Assembly (NCBI GenBank): GCA_032718475.1 | Contig: JAUCBJ010000180.1 | Coordinates: 1 to 60,142, forward strand | Direction: 5' to 3' | Length of the DNA: 60,142 nucleotides | From: Nemertoderma westbladi | Taxonomy: Eukaryota; Xenacoelomorpha; Nemertodermatida; Nemertodermatidae | Shown here: in pieces, positions 41,511 to 50,651 of the stretch | Layout of the letters: every line of letters starts with the position of its first letter | Position numbering within the stretch: the stretch's first letter is position 1 | Notes under the pieces: generated by a model | What the model was told of the DNA's origin: nothing | Database searches by the model: none | The model's input: only the letters and a program-made list of their open reading frames with translations | Program-made: the position numbers and the translations under genes

Positions 41511-42011
41511 CTAACGCATCTGCGCTTGGATGTGGTAGTCGGCCACACCCTCCCACTTATCTAGCATCTCCCGAAGTAGGTTAGCGCTGTGGTTTTGGAA
41601 GGAATCATCTCGCAGCTGACATCTCGCGCTGCGATGTCCCTTTACCCCACAGTATCCGCATTGAGAAATGAAGATGGTGCACGTGTGAAACGAATGGTCG
41701 GTCTCATTGCACCAACGGCAGACCTTATGCGCCGCCTCTACTACCGCGTCGCACGATTTTTGATTGAGCCTTGTGCTGCCGCACAACTTACACCTACGCG
41801 CTTGTGGAAACCAGGCCCTCTCATATATGAGGTCTCCAATCGGTTTTGCACTTCCTTCTTTCCCAATGTCTAATACGGTTGTCGATCCGGAACAAAGTAA
41901 ACATCCTCGCCCTTGTCCTCTATCTCCAATATTTCCTCTCGTGTTCATTTCGGATATGTCTTCTCCACCGGAAGATCTACTCCGAACACCTCTACTAACG
42001 TCTCCGGCCAA
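41511..42011 (-). CDS. E2 double zinc-knuckle protein
   Basis: 166 residues; the frame opens at 42017 after a TAA and lies in the -1 register relative to the exonuclease frame, overlapping its extension (41945-42133). Cysteine motifs: CLLCSGS, CKLCGS, CRWCNETDHSFHTC and CGYCGVKGHRSARC. The last two are CX2CX4HX4C knuckles five residues apart, as in E1. The nominal start is a TTG, so translation probably depends on the upstream frame. It ends at a TAG inside the conserved region. Confidence 0.62.
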   Translation of the reverse strand: MAGDVSRGVRSRSSGGEDISEMNTRGNIGDRGQGRGCLLCSGSTTVLDIGKEGSAKPIGDLIYERAWFPQARRCKLCGSTRLNQKSCDAVVEAAHKVCRWCNETDHSFHTCTIFISQCGYCGVKGHRSARCQLRDDSFQNHSANLLREMLDKWEGVADYHIQAQMR

Positions 42012-42133
42012 CCCTCCTTAACGGGTCTATCAGCCTCCGAGTGGAAGGGAGTACCAAACCCGCGGGTTTGATTCCCGAACCACTTCTCCAAGGCCTCTGG
42101 CGTCGGATACTCCATCGACGGTCGGTCTCCCAA
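41945..42133 (-). CDS. in-frame extension of the E2 exonuclease ORF
   Basis: Same frame as 42149-43867, continuing past the TGA at 42149-42151 (QNIGDLGDRPS onward) to 41945. It is too short to be a gene alone. It contains one of the E2 palindromes (42054-42070), which encodes QTRGFG. Confidence 0.4.
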   Translation of the reverse strand: MGDRPSMEYPTPEALEKWFGNQTRGFGTPFHSEADRPVKEGWPETLVEVFGVDLPVEKTYPK

Positions 42134-42148
42134 ATCTCCGATGTTCTG

Positions 42149-43867
42149 TCAATATACTCCTTCGAATATCGCTAATCCTCTCCTAACCATTGACGTATTC
42201 TCTAACGATTGGTTGAAGAACGGGGTTAAGAAATGCTTCATCACGTCGGATTGGATTCCCCCTTTCGAGCGAACGTATTGATCTCCTCCGAATACCAATG
42301 GATGACGCTTCAAAACTCGCGCAACAATATCCGCTAATAAACAAGTTACCGTGTTCGACTCAAGCACCAAATAATATTGTAGCGACGCATGGGGTGGCGC
42401 GCAAATGTTCCAATACACTAACGCTTGCCGCTTGAAGTGGGATTTGAACTCCGCTCCCGGTGGCGTGTTGTATTCACCATACGCCTCCTCGTACTTCTTC
42501 TGCGTCTTTAACTTAAAGTCCCAATTATACAACAAATGTGCTATGAAGCCCATACCAGTCTTGGCAGAGTTGGGATACTCCCTATAAATTCCAATATCCT
42601 GTGCCCATAGCAACAATAGATTGGTGTCGACAAACGGTCTCGGCAATCTATCTTCCAAATCAGTCATGGCGTTGAAGTCACTCTCCAAATCGCTCTGGAC
42701 TCCCGATCCCACCTTGACATAATCTTGGTTGAGAATAGCCTCTCTAACCTTCTTGGGTAGCATCCTGGCGTTGATACGCTCCGCTCCGTGCATACCTCCT
42801 CGCCTGCATACCTCCAAAATCTGTTCCCTAGGATCCTTCCCCTTCCGATATTGTGTCGTTATGATGGGCTCCGGTCTCTCTCGATCCGCCCTCACGCGCA
42901 TAAACTCATGAGTCACACCATCGGCTACGCGAATTTGAATGCACTTGCTAGTCAAACATTCTTGATGGGACCCTCCTTCATTGTCATAGAACATCACCCT
43001 CCAATCCTGCAGTGATTCCTCCGTTTTCCTCCACTGACGCTGAATCTCGTCTGATGGGGTCCACATGCGCTCAATAGCCTTGTGGTCATCATATCGGGTG
43101 TAAGAACCCTTCCTCCTCAGCCACGTCTGGTCTACCTCCTCGTCGTCTGGGAATGTAGCCACCGCGACCCATACTTTGATGTACTTGTCTAACCATCCAA
43201 ACAATTTGCTCTCCTTCCCCGGAGCTCCAATCTTGTCCAATGTGTCATAGTCCGTGATCTGCATCGGGACATCACGCAAGAACTTCGTGCATAAAACTTC
43301 CCGTAGACAGTCAACGTTCCAATGATCTGACATCCTCACCATCGGCAAGAATCTAATCGCTTCTCGCGACTCCGGATTATCTACCAATATCGCAGGTTCG
43401 TTGCCGTCGGAATAATACACCGGTCGGGGTTGAGATACGGCCTGTGGAACAAATCCGGTCACTCTCCTCGTCTCCTCCTGATGTCTATCCGTGGTCTTAT
43501 TATACTCCGCTATCCGCTTCTCGAATAACTCTTTCGCCTTCGCCGCTCGCTCCTCCTGCCGCAACGCGTCTATGTCGTCCTGATGCTCAGGCGTGAGGCT
43601 TCTCACTCGGTGAGGCGAAGTAAACGTAGTCCAGGGACTCGAGAGCTCCAAACCCGTGGGTTTGGTACCCGAGTCCCGTGCCGCTTCACGCCGCGCCTCT
43701 AGGTCCTTATAGGCTCGGTATAGCGAAATGGCTGCTGCCGTCTCTATCAAACTGGGTGTCGAACAGGGTTTAATCTCCGTATACGGATCCAATGTCGTAA
43801 CGGTCGGCGTAATGGGTCTTGGAGGTCGCTTTCCGCTGAAGTCGATACTGATCATCGGGTTGCTCAT
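42149..43867 (-). CDS. E2 exonuclease-fold ORF (DEDDy-like)
   Basis: 572 residues. The N-terminal 280 residues, absent from E1, include a helical charged part (ALRQEERAAKAKELFEKR). The exonuclease-like half matches E1 motif by motif: Exo I MFYDNEGG (D295, E297) with CIQI strand, Exo II VKVGSGVQSDLES (D393), VDTNLLLLWA (D414), TGMGFIAHLL, KKYEEAYGEY and Exo III YLVLES (Y499, E503). Spacing from Exo II to the last motif is close to E1 (110 against 120 residues). Both have E where YxxxD is usual. It is downstream of integrase in the same order as E1. The ATG sits in a frame open back to 44320 except for one TGA, so the real N-terminus may be further upstream. An RNA-binding, inactive exonuclease fold is the main alternative. 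Confidence 0.68.
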   Translation of the reverse strand: MSNPMISIDFSGKRPPRPITPTVTTLDPYTEIKPCSTPSLIETAAAISLYRAYKDLEARREAARDSGTKPTGLELSSPWTTFTSPHRVRSLTPEHQDDIDALRQEERAAKAKELFEKRIAEYNKTTDRHQEETRRVTGFVPQAVSQPRPVYYSDGNEPAILVDNPESREAIRFLPMVRMSDHWNVDCLREVLCTKFLRDVPMQITDYDTLDKIGAPGKESKLFGWLDKYIKVWVAVATFPDDEEVDQTWLRRKGSYTRYDDHKAIERMWTPSDEIQRQWRKTEESLQDWRVMFYDNEGGSHQECLTSKCIQIRVADGVTHEFMRVRADRERPEPIITTQYRKGKDPREQILEVCRRGGMHGAERINARMLPKKVREAILNQDYVKVGSGVQSDLESDFNAMTDLEDRLPRPFVDTNLLLLWAQDIGIYREYPNSAKTGMGFIAHLLYNWDFKLKTQKKYEEAYGEYNTPPGAEFKSHFKRQALVYWNICAPPHASLQYYLVLESNTVTCLLADIVARVLKRHPLVFGGDQYVRSKGGIQSDVMKHFLTPFFNQSLENTSMVRRGLAIFEGVY

Positions 43868-43912
43868 TGGGTAACCTCCCTCGTTGTATCTAAGGAACTG
43901 GTGAGCTTGACA

Positions 43913-44320
43913 TCACGTTAATATCGGTTCTGGATGTTGCTCGTCCAGTCGGTCGGGAATCGACACGTCTTGTTTGTTCATGCATTCACCACACTTGTAA
44001 AACAGCTTGTACATGCTGAAGATCTTCGGCGTCTCTTGATCCTCGCCTCTAGTCCTCCGGTACAGATGCATTCCGTCGAACTGGTCTCGGACTGCAGGTA
44101 GAGGTTCTTCGTGTCGTAAATACATGTTCATATGGTACAGCCACGCGATCTCCTCATCCGGGTCTGCACTAATGTCACATACGTCTAAAGCGAAGTCGTA
44201 GGGATACCGAGTGCGATACTCTCTCCGCAAAACTTCCATACGGTCCCCCAACGTTCTCATTCTTTCCCTCCTTAGTTCCTTATCATACGCGGGTTTATAC
44301 TTTCCATTTAGCTCCATCAC
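43913..44320 (-). CDS. E2 ORF preceding the exonuclease, same frame
   Basis: 135 residues from ATG (MMELNGKYKPAYDKE), with a CGEC pair near the end (FYKCGECMNK). It is in frame with the exonuclease ORF and separated from it only by TGA at 43913-43915 and 14 codons, so it may be the N-terminus of one long protein. No family is recognised. Confidence 0.5.
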   Translation of the reverse strand: MMELNGKYKPAYDKELRRERMRTLGDRMEVLRREYRTRYPYDFALDVCDISADPDEEIAWLYHMNMYLRHEEPLPAVRDQFDGMHLYRRTRGEDQETPKIFSMYKLFYKCGECMNKQDVSIPDRLDEQHPEPILT

Positions 44321-45192
44321 CGACCTCCCATGGTAGTAAACGTTCGAATCTTTACATCCCGGTCGCGCAAATGGTTACTCCGCCTCCTCTCTAGCAGTAA
44401 ATCCTCTCCGCGGTTGCGCTCTAATTTCCTTCTCCATTATGCGCCGCGTATATACATATATATATCCAATAAGTGCCGTTACGTAACCAATTACACTATG
44501 GGAAAATCAGTTAGATGTCGTCGAAAGACAGACCTCCCGAACCCCCCCGCTGCCTTCCAGCAGTTCAGGTTCGACTGTCTAGATCCTGTCTCTTCCTAAC
44601 TATCCTCTAACCTATTCCCATGCATAGCGCAAAACTTTGGAGATAAACTGGCCGTGACCAACTCACTTTTTGATGCCCAAACTACTCCCGTTATTCGTAC
44701 TAAACTACAGTAGTTAGAAAGGACAATAGTCTTGATGTTCGACTATACCAAACCCACAGGTTTGATAATCAAACATCTCACTTCACTGCAAACTACTGAG
44801 TGGGGTCCGTGTACGCCTCTGGTGCTACTAACCTTTAGCACCCTAGTTGCACTGTTGGCACCAATCTGTGGAAGTTGCTAAACTCAATTTACACTCCTAC
44901 ATAATATAGCCGTCACCATGGTTTCTAAATGCTATTTTCCAGGCTTCACGACTTTTCAAATTACTGTATATCTATAGACGAATTCTAAAACGCGTCTATA
45001 CACAGCGTCTGGAATTGTCTTGGGTTCACTTCTAATTTTTTAAAATTTTCTAATTTTCCAAAATTTTTGAAAATAAAATTTTGTTTTGATACCCACCAGA
45101 CAAAACTCAACGCAAATCACCACAACCCCACTCCTATGCATTTCCTTGTATTTCCATACGAGGAATGCATACGAAGTGAGTTGCGTCTAACA
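44321..45192 (-). other. E2 spacer between integrase and the downstream cassette
   Basis: Non-coding, 0.87 kb, in the same place as the 1.26 kb spacer of E1. It includes an E2-family palindrome at 44748-44764 and an A/T-rich hairpin-prone stretch near 45040-45075. It could hold the promoter or splice acceptor for the cassette. Confidence 0.45.
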
Positions 45193-45678
45193 CTAATTTT
45201 TATTTGAGGCAGGAGACAAATTATAATCTCCTGTCTCGATGCTTGTCTCTTCTAATAACACGATATCTTGGACCGGTCGGTCCAAGGTGTGTAAACCATT
45301 AGTTTTACACTTCTTTGGGTGCGGACACTTGCACCTAATTTTCACAGTGACTGTGCGCACTATGTTTTGCACATCTGGGTGTATATGCAAGATCACTCCC
45401 GTCTCCCAATATTTTCTCTTGACAATCGGTTCGGTTATCAATACGTAATCTCCCCTTTGGAGACTCCGAACCGTTTTGTACCACTTTGTTCTGGTAGATA
45501 TGGTGGGAAGATAGTATTCCCGCCAATATTCCCAGAATGTGTATGCGACTAATTGAGTCATTTTCCAGCTTTTACGACTATATAGGTCGGCACTAATGGG
45601 TTCTGATGCCGGCACAAGAAATGCTGGACTCTGCATTAGCAAATGATTCGGCGTTAATGCAACACCGTCTGGTAACAT
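45193..45678 (-). CDS. pol: E2 integrase C-terminal domain
   Basis: In frame with 45706-46410 across a TAG at 45706-45708, which sits within EI-HTLNSRP where E1 reads EITATLNNRP. LTPNHLL, WREYYLPTISTRTKW and RGDYVLITEPIVKRKYW are the standard tail of BEL integrases. Confidence 0.75.
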   Translation of the reverse strand: MLPDGVALTPNHLLMQSPAFLVPASEPISADLYSRKSWKMTQLVAYTFWEYWREYYLPTISTRTKWYKTVRSLQRGDYVLITEPIVKRKYWETGVILHIHPDVQNIVRTVTVKIRCKCPHPKKCKTNGLHTLDRPVQDIVLLEETSIETGDYNLSPASNKN

Positions 45679-45705
45679 AGCTATCGGCCTCGAGTTTAGG
45701 GTATG

Positions 45706-46410
45706 CTAGATTTCGATGAAAGCTGTGACCAGCTCGTCGTCGGTAAGTTGTTTGTTCACAGGCAACGTTTTAGCAATAGCCTGCTTTACAGAGCGAACTA
45801 AACGCTCCCAACTTCCTCCTCTCCAAGGACTTTCTGGAGTATTAAATCTCCATTCTATTCTTTGCGGCAAAAGTGCTGCAGAGATTTCTCTATTCTGCGC
45901 CGCCCTATGAGCCGCGTTTAACTCGCTGTTCCCCCCGACAAAGTTTGTACCCTTATCGGAGTAAAACGCTTTTACTAGTCCTCTCCTGGCCATAAATCTC
46001 TTTAAGGCCAGGAGCAGAGATTTGGTCGACATGTCTGCCACACGCTCGATATGTATGGCTCTACTAGCCATGCATGTCAGTAGCAGACCCCATCGCTTGT
46101 GGATCAGCCGTCCACTCTTTGCCTCAATCGGACCAAAACAATCCACCCCTGTGTTCGTAAAAGGTGGGTCATATGCCTGCACTCTCGCTTCCGGGAGTTC
46201 AGCCATCTCCTGTTCCAATACTCTGGCGTTCACCCTCTTGCAAACCAGACAGGCGTCGTACATAGTGCCTACTGCCCTGCTTGGCTGCAATAGAATGAAT
46301 CGCTGTCTCGCCGTTGACAAACAGTGTAATTTTCCCGCGTGATGCAACCTCTTGTGTATATCCCATAGAATCGCTCTTTGCAATTCTATTGGGTGACTAG
46401 GGATTATCAC
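45706..46410 (-). CDS. pol: E2 integrase zinc domain and catalytic core
   Basis: The frame is open from 46521, directly after the RT stop, so the ATG at 46410 is nominal. HHAG..CLVCKR is the H2C2 domain. GVDCFGPI, YSDKGTNFVGG and GGSWERLVRSVKQ give D, D and E, so the catalytic residues are present. It ends at an in-frame TAG. Confidence 0.82.
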   Translation of the reverse strand: MIIPSHPIELQRAILWDIHKRLHHAGKLHCLSTARQRFILLQPSRAVGTMYDACLVCKRVNARVLEQEMAELPEARVQAYDPPFTNTGVDCFGPIEAKSGRLIHKRWGLLLTCMASRAIHIERVADMSTKSLLLALKRFMARRGLVKAFYSDKGTNFVGGNSELNAAHRAAQNREISAALLPQRIEWRFNTPESPWRGGSWERLVRSVKQAIAKTLPVNKQLTDDELVTAFIEI

Positions 46411-46521
46411 TGGGAACCTAAACTGTGAGTTTATGTCGACAGTCTGGATTCTCGATCTATGACAAATTAAACCCTTATGGATTAATGGACTCCATTTTCT
46501 AAAGGGTTTATAGAGAACTGG

Positions 46522-48483
46522 TCATTGAGCCGATAATAGATAGAATTCTTTTGGGAAGGCACACATTTGATAATGTTTCAAATGCTTTAATTCCACTTGA
46601 TCAATCTCATCCTCTGTCAGAGGTTGTTTCAATTTTTGAATTCGCTCAATATTGGCGCTCGTTCGTTCTCCTAAATGTTCCGAATGTTTTATACAAAGGT
46701 ACGAAATGTATCGGCTTAACCACGCAGTTCTTTTACAAATTGTCAGCCAAGAGGCAGACGAATTTAGTAATTTGTCATAAATACTACATGGCTCTAATGC
46801 CAGCGACGGTTGTCCGCTAACTAATGGAAGTTTTGAATCCAAACCTGCAGGTTTTGAAACCAACGGCTCCATTGCGTCGGTCATTTTCTGTCCGTCACTT
46901 ACCAACTGTGACTCTGGTTTAGTCTGTAAGGGTGGTTTTATGTCATAACTTACCCTTCCTGACCTAGTAGTCACGTAAGTCTGTTGGTCTGACAGGTGTC
47001 CAGGCCGCTCCAATGACTCTTCAGGCCGCTCCAATGACTTAAGTTTTGCTTTAGACTTTGACTTAGAGACTTTCTCCACTTTGACTTCTGCATCTTCAGG
47101 CATCGGATTGGTCACTATCTTTAGTCGCTCTGGCCAATGTTCCTGTGTCCTCGTTAGAAAATCAGGTCCATGCAACCAAAACTCCTGCAACTCTTCCTGA
47201 CAGAATTCCGCCGGCATTGCACCTCTCGAAGTTATGTCGGCCGGGTTCAACACTCCCGGACAATGTCTCCATTGTTCCTTCGTCGTAAAGTCGACGATCT
47301 GAGCGCGTCTGTTGGCCACGAATGTCTTTAGTGCAATATTGTCGGCTGCAATGTATACTAACACCAAGGATGCGTCCGTCCAATAGAATAAGGTCAATGT
47401 CGTGTCTAACTCCTCTATTATCTGCTTACTTACCTCGACTGAAACTACAGCCGCCTGTAACTCTGCACGAGGGACAGTCATATATTTGACCAGCATTGTC
47501 TTGGATCTAGAAGTCACAAAGGCCGTCTCAAACCTATCTTGACTTACCTCTCGGCGAAGGTAGGCTACCATACCAAAGCCGGTGTCACTTGCGTCACTGA
47601 ATAAATGGAGTTCGAGATCAGCTGGAAATACCAGCTGATTCGGAAAGTAGGAGCGGGGTACATCTATGTTTTTCAATAGATGCAACTCGGCTTCCCACTC
47701 TCTCCACTGCTTTGCATGTATAGGAGATATTGGTTCGTCCCACTCTAAGTCGGACAACCAAATTTTCCTCATGCACGCTCGTGCCTGTAATATTACCGGA
47801 CTGATAAAGTTCATCGGGTCAAATAGTCTACTCAAAGTCGATAAGCAAATTCTCTTAGTCAAAACTTTGTCTGGGCTACTGGGCTCAAATCTAACTCTTA
47901 CCTGGAACTTATCTGAGTTCGGGTTCCAAGCGAGTCCCAGTACTCGCGCCATGGGAATGGGTTCCACCCCCAATTCAATGTCTCTGCTCCCGCGATCTTT
48001 TACCGGGAATGACTCTAATAGGGCCTCCGAATTAGTGGTGAACTTGGTCAGAGGGAAACCCCCTGTAGCCAAGCACTCCTGCTGGCCGTGAGCCACTTCT
48101 ATGGCTTGTTCCGCTGTGTCCTTGGACACCAATCCGTCATCCATATAGAAGTTTCTCAAGATGGACTCGATTACTTCTACTGGATACTTACCAATCTGGG
48201 CTGTTGCCGTTTTCTTTAAAACGAACAGCATGCCATTCGGACTATGGCGGGCGCCAAATATGCTAACGTACATTTGGTATGTAACCACTGGGCCGGATAA
48301 GTCTTCATTCTCATACCAGAGAAATCGAAGGCTATCCTGGTCTGCCTTACAGGCTCTTACCTGGTGGAACATCGCCTCGATGTCACAAGTAAATGCGAAT
48401 CGCCGCTGTCTAAAACGTAACAGTATACCTATCAAATAATTATTCAGGTTGGGACCATCCATCAACTCTGAATTCAGGGACAT
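46522..48483 (-). CDS. pol: E2 reverse transcriptase and RNase H
   Basis: 653 residues: AFTCDIEAMFHQVR, YMDDG, the RVLGLAWNPNSDKF extension, DPMNFISPV, then RNase H-like LFSDASDTGFGMV, PRAELQAAVVS and NPADITSRG. A Lys/Ser-rich linker (SKSKSKAKLK) follows, then the segment entering the integrase. The frame opens at the VRVVNDCAAVY region upstream of the ATG, after a small frame break near 48520. It ends with TGA at 46522-46524 and continues in frame into the integrase. Confidence 0.85.
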   Translation of the reverse strand: MSLNSELMDGPNLNNYLIGILLRFRQRRFAFTCDIEAMFHQVRACKADQDSLRFLWYENEDLSGPVVTYQMYVSIFGARHSPNGMLFVLKKTATAQIGKYPVEVIESILRNFYMDDGLVSKDTAEQAIEVAHGQQECLATGGFPLTKFTTNSEALLESFPVKDRGSRDIELGVEPIPMARVLGLAWNPNSDKFQVRVRFEPSSPDKVLTKRICLSTLSRLFDPMNFISPVILQARACMRKIWLSDLEWDEPISPIHAKQWREWEAELHLLKNIDVPRSYFPNQLVFPADLELHLFSDASDTGFGMVAYLRREVSQDRFETAFVTSRSKTMLVKYMTVPRAELQAAVVSVEVSKQIIEELDTTLTLFYWTDASLVLVYIAADNIALKTFVANRRAQIVDFTTKEQWRHCPGVLNPADITSRGAMPAEFCQEELQEFWLHGPDFLTRTQEHWPERLKIVTNPMPEDAEVKVEKVSKSKSKAKLKSLERPEESLERPGHLSDQQTYVTTRSGRVSYDIKPPLQTKPESQLVSDGQKMTDAMEPLVSKPAGLDSKLPLVSGQPSLALEPCSIYDKLLNSSASWLTICKRTAWLSRYISYLCIKHSEHLGERTSANIERIQKLKQPLTEDEIDQVELKHLKHYQMCAFPKEFYLLSAQ

Positions 48484-48535
48484 ACCTCTATAGACTGCTG
48501 CGCAGTCATTGACTACTCGGACTTTGTCAGGTTTG

Positions 48536-48766
48536 TCAGGTCAGGTTAGTCACATAGTGGTGTGGAAGGTAATATGTCTGGTCTGTCACTAAGTCAGGGT
48601 CCTCTACCTTCCCAGCAAATCCCTTGGCGAAATAGTTGTTGATCTGGGCGCAATACTTCTCCCTAATGTCTGGATTCCTCAACAACCGAGCCCTTACTCG
48701 GTTTAATCTTTTCAAGGCTAAGCTGTAGTTGTTCTCCAACTTAGGAGGTTGTCGACGCCACAACAT
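48536..48766 (-). CDS. pol: E2 RT N-terminal piece, frame-shifted
   Basis: MLWRRQPPKLENNYSLA, then DQTYYLPHHYV, correspond to the fingers of E1 RT. Frame breaks lie on both sides: near 48768 against the protease frame, and near 48520, where CCTGACAAACCTGAC looks like a small duplication. Confidence 0.65.
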   Translation of the reverse strand: MLWRRQPPKLENNYSLALKRLNRVRARLLRNPDIREKYCAQINNYFAKGFAGKVEDPDLVTDQTYYLPHHYVTNLT

Positions 48767-49902
48767 TCCAACTTCAAATGTCCAGTCGGTAGCAGACGTA
48801 TGGTATCTTCCATCATCTCCAGCGACCGTTTCTCATCAGTAGACATGGTTAGGTCATATCCACCGGGTTCCATTGCGTCCCTATCCAGCCATTCGACGGT
48901 TCTGGCTCCTGTCTCGAGGTCCTGGCGTATCAATTCCTTCTGTAGCTCCTTCTCACTGTATTGGAAGATGTCTAGGTCTCGATATTTAGCCACTTGACCC
49001 TCCACTATGTCGGTATAAGTCAAAACGTTAGTCAAATAGGTAGCGTGGGCCGCTGAACCAGACCCACGGGTCTGATAACAGTAGTCCTCGGGTTCACTAT
49101 CTGTCCGGTCATTATGAAGTGGTTCCGACAACCTAACATTATCGGGAATCAACTCCTCGTCCGACTCGCTAACGTCACTATAATGGTCAATACAGGTTCT
49201 CCTAAACTCGTCTATGTCTGGTGGTTCTACTAACGGTGGTTCAGTTATAGGCTGTAATTCGTCGTATCTATCTATTGGCTTGTTGCCACCTGTAAACTCA
49301 TAAGACATGGGTACTCGTGTATACCAACCTAATATAGTCCTATGGGCATGTGGTCCATTGACATGCGGCTCAGCTGGTCTCGTTTCCCATATTTGGTGTG
49401 CGATCAGCTGTTCTGCACCAATTAACATAGAAACATTCCTATAACCTACCTGGTGTCTTGGTACTCTGAGTTTGTCAAAATACTCCTGTGCTATGGGACT
49501 CATCGGCGGCACCTTACCTAACTGCCTGCCAAACCCCTTCCTAGCTAGACACTTAAATCCGTCCAATGGCAAAGCTCTCTGTTCTTGTCGAGTATGTTGG
49601 TCTCTCGGCAGTAGGGAATCTAGTTCTACAGATATCCTGTGTCCCTTGAGGTCACCTACCTCGTGCATAGACTTCAACTCTATTTGGATTTCCTCGGCGT
49701 CCTGGAAGCTAGAAACGGCTCTCGCCACTTCCTCGTCGATATATGATAATGTGGACGCAGTGTCCAACATCACATATATTCGCTTCGATCCCTTATTGCC
49801 AGTAAGTTTCACCGGAATCACGCTAAATATTTCCAACGTGGCCGATGATAAATACGTCCGCGCGCTGGTCGATGAACTGTAGCAAATACTGGTCTGAAGC
49901 AA
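48718..49902 (-). CDS. pol: E2 aspartic protease region, with a truncated capsid joined to it
   Basis: The frame is open from about 50035 and begins with the start of the DUF1759-like domain (QPQKFIGNHKHW, EKFNYLLQ). It then passes within about 30 residues to the protease (YVMLDTASTLSYI). The rest of the capsid and all Gag zinc knuckles present in E1, about 1 kb, are missing. The protease triad reads D-T-A instead of the usual D-T/S-G. HRTILGWYTRVP and the acidic region before RT follow. Confidence 0.65.
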   Translation of the reverse strand: MLQTSICYSSSTSARTYLSSATLEIFSVIPVKLTGNKGSKRIYVMLDTASTLSYIDEEVARAVSSFQDAEEIQIELKSMHEVGDLKGHRISVELDSLLPRDQHTRQEQRALPLDGFKCLARKGFGRQLGKVPPMSPIAQEYFDKLRVPRHQVGYRNVSMLIGAEQLIAHQIWETRPAEPHVNGPHAHRTILGWYTRVPMSYEFTGGNKPIDRYDELQPITEPPLVEPPDIDEFRRTCIDHYSDVSESDEELIPDNVRLSEPLHNDRTDSEPEDYCYQTRGSGSAAHATYLTNVLTYTDIVEGQVAKYRDLDIFQYSEKELQKELIRQDLETGARTVEWLDRDAMEPGGYDLTMSTDEKRSLEMMEDTIRLLPTGHLKLECCGVDNLLSWRTTTA

Positions 49903-49991
49903 ATAGTTGAACTTCTCGTTGGGAGTAAAGGTGCTGTTGGTCAGCTGTTCATCGACATCGGTTTTAAACGTCCTCCAGTGCTTATGGTTGC

Positions 49992-50474
49992 CTATAAACT
50001 TCTGGGGTTGTTGCGTCGGCAGTCCTTGCCTGCAGCAAACTTACCTATGTCCCTAAGGGTTGCGTCATTCCGGGTTAACAAATGGTTTAGTTCCGCAGGG
50101 TTGTTAAGTCTGGTCCTTTCCCGGGGATTAAGACTTACCTGCTCCGCGTCCGTCCTTCTTTCCTTATAGTTTCGGGACTTCTGACGTCTCATGTCTTCCT
50201 CTTCATCGCTTGACTTGGTGTCAGTCCTTAGTGAAACCTTGGCAGGTTTGCGTGCCGAGTTCCTGACCCAAGCTTCCTGAATAAACCTTTCTGCCGAATT
50301 TTCGAAATTGGGATTATGGATATTCGGGACAGGCATCCTTACCTGAGGTCTATGTATAGTTGCCTCTGATATACGTACTCGTTGACTAGGTTGGACTTTA
50401 TCTAACTCCGGCCTGCTAGGATTTGAATTACTTCTTACCTGGGTTGCTTCCTTTAACTGTAGGTTACTAAGCAT
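49992..50474 (-). CDS. gag: E2 gag linker segment
   Basis: 160 residues, basic and serine-rich (SSDEEEDMRRQKSRNYKERR), in frame with the upstream coiled coil across the TGA at 50652. It ends at TAG 49992-49994; the capsid-like sequence continues in another frame, so a frameshift lies near 50040. Confidence 0.5.
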   Translation of the reverse strand: MLSNLQLKEATQVRSNSNPSRPELDKVQPSQRVRISEATIHRPQVRMPVPNIHNPNFENSAERFIQEAWVRNSARKPAKVSLRTDTKSSDEEEDMRRQKSRNYKERRTDAEQVSLNPRERTRLNNPAELNHLLTRNDATLRDIGKFAAGKDCRRNNPRSL

Positions 50475-50651
50475 GTCCGTTATAGGTTGGATGTGCGGTG
50501 ATATAGCTTGCGCTAAACTGGCACTTAACTCACCCCTCGTAATAAATTCCTGGCTAGGGTTCTGTTGTATAGTCGGCTCTATCTGAGTAATCCGCTGTCT
50601 CTCATATGATCCCTCTTCCGGTTTAACCCAGAAGTTCTCCGTCGAACTGGG

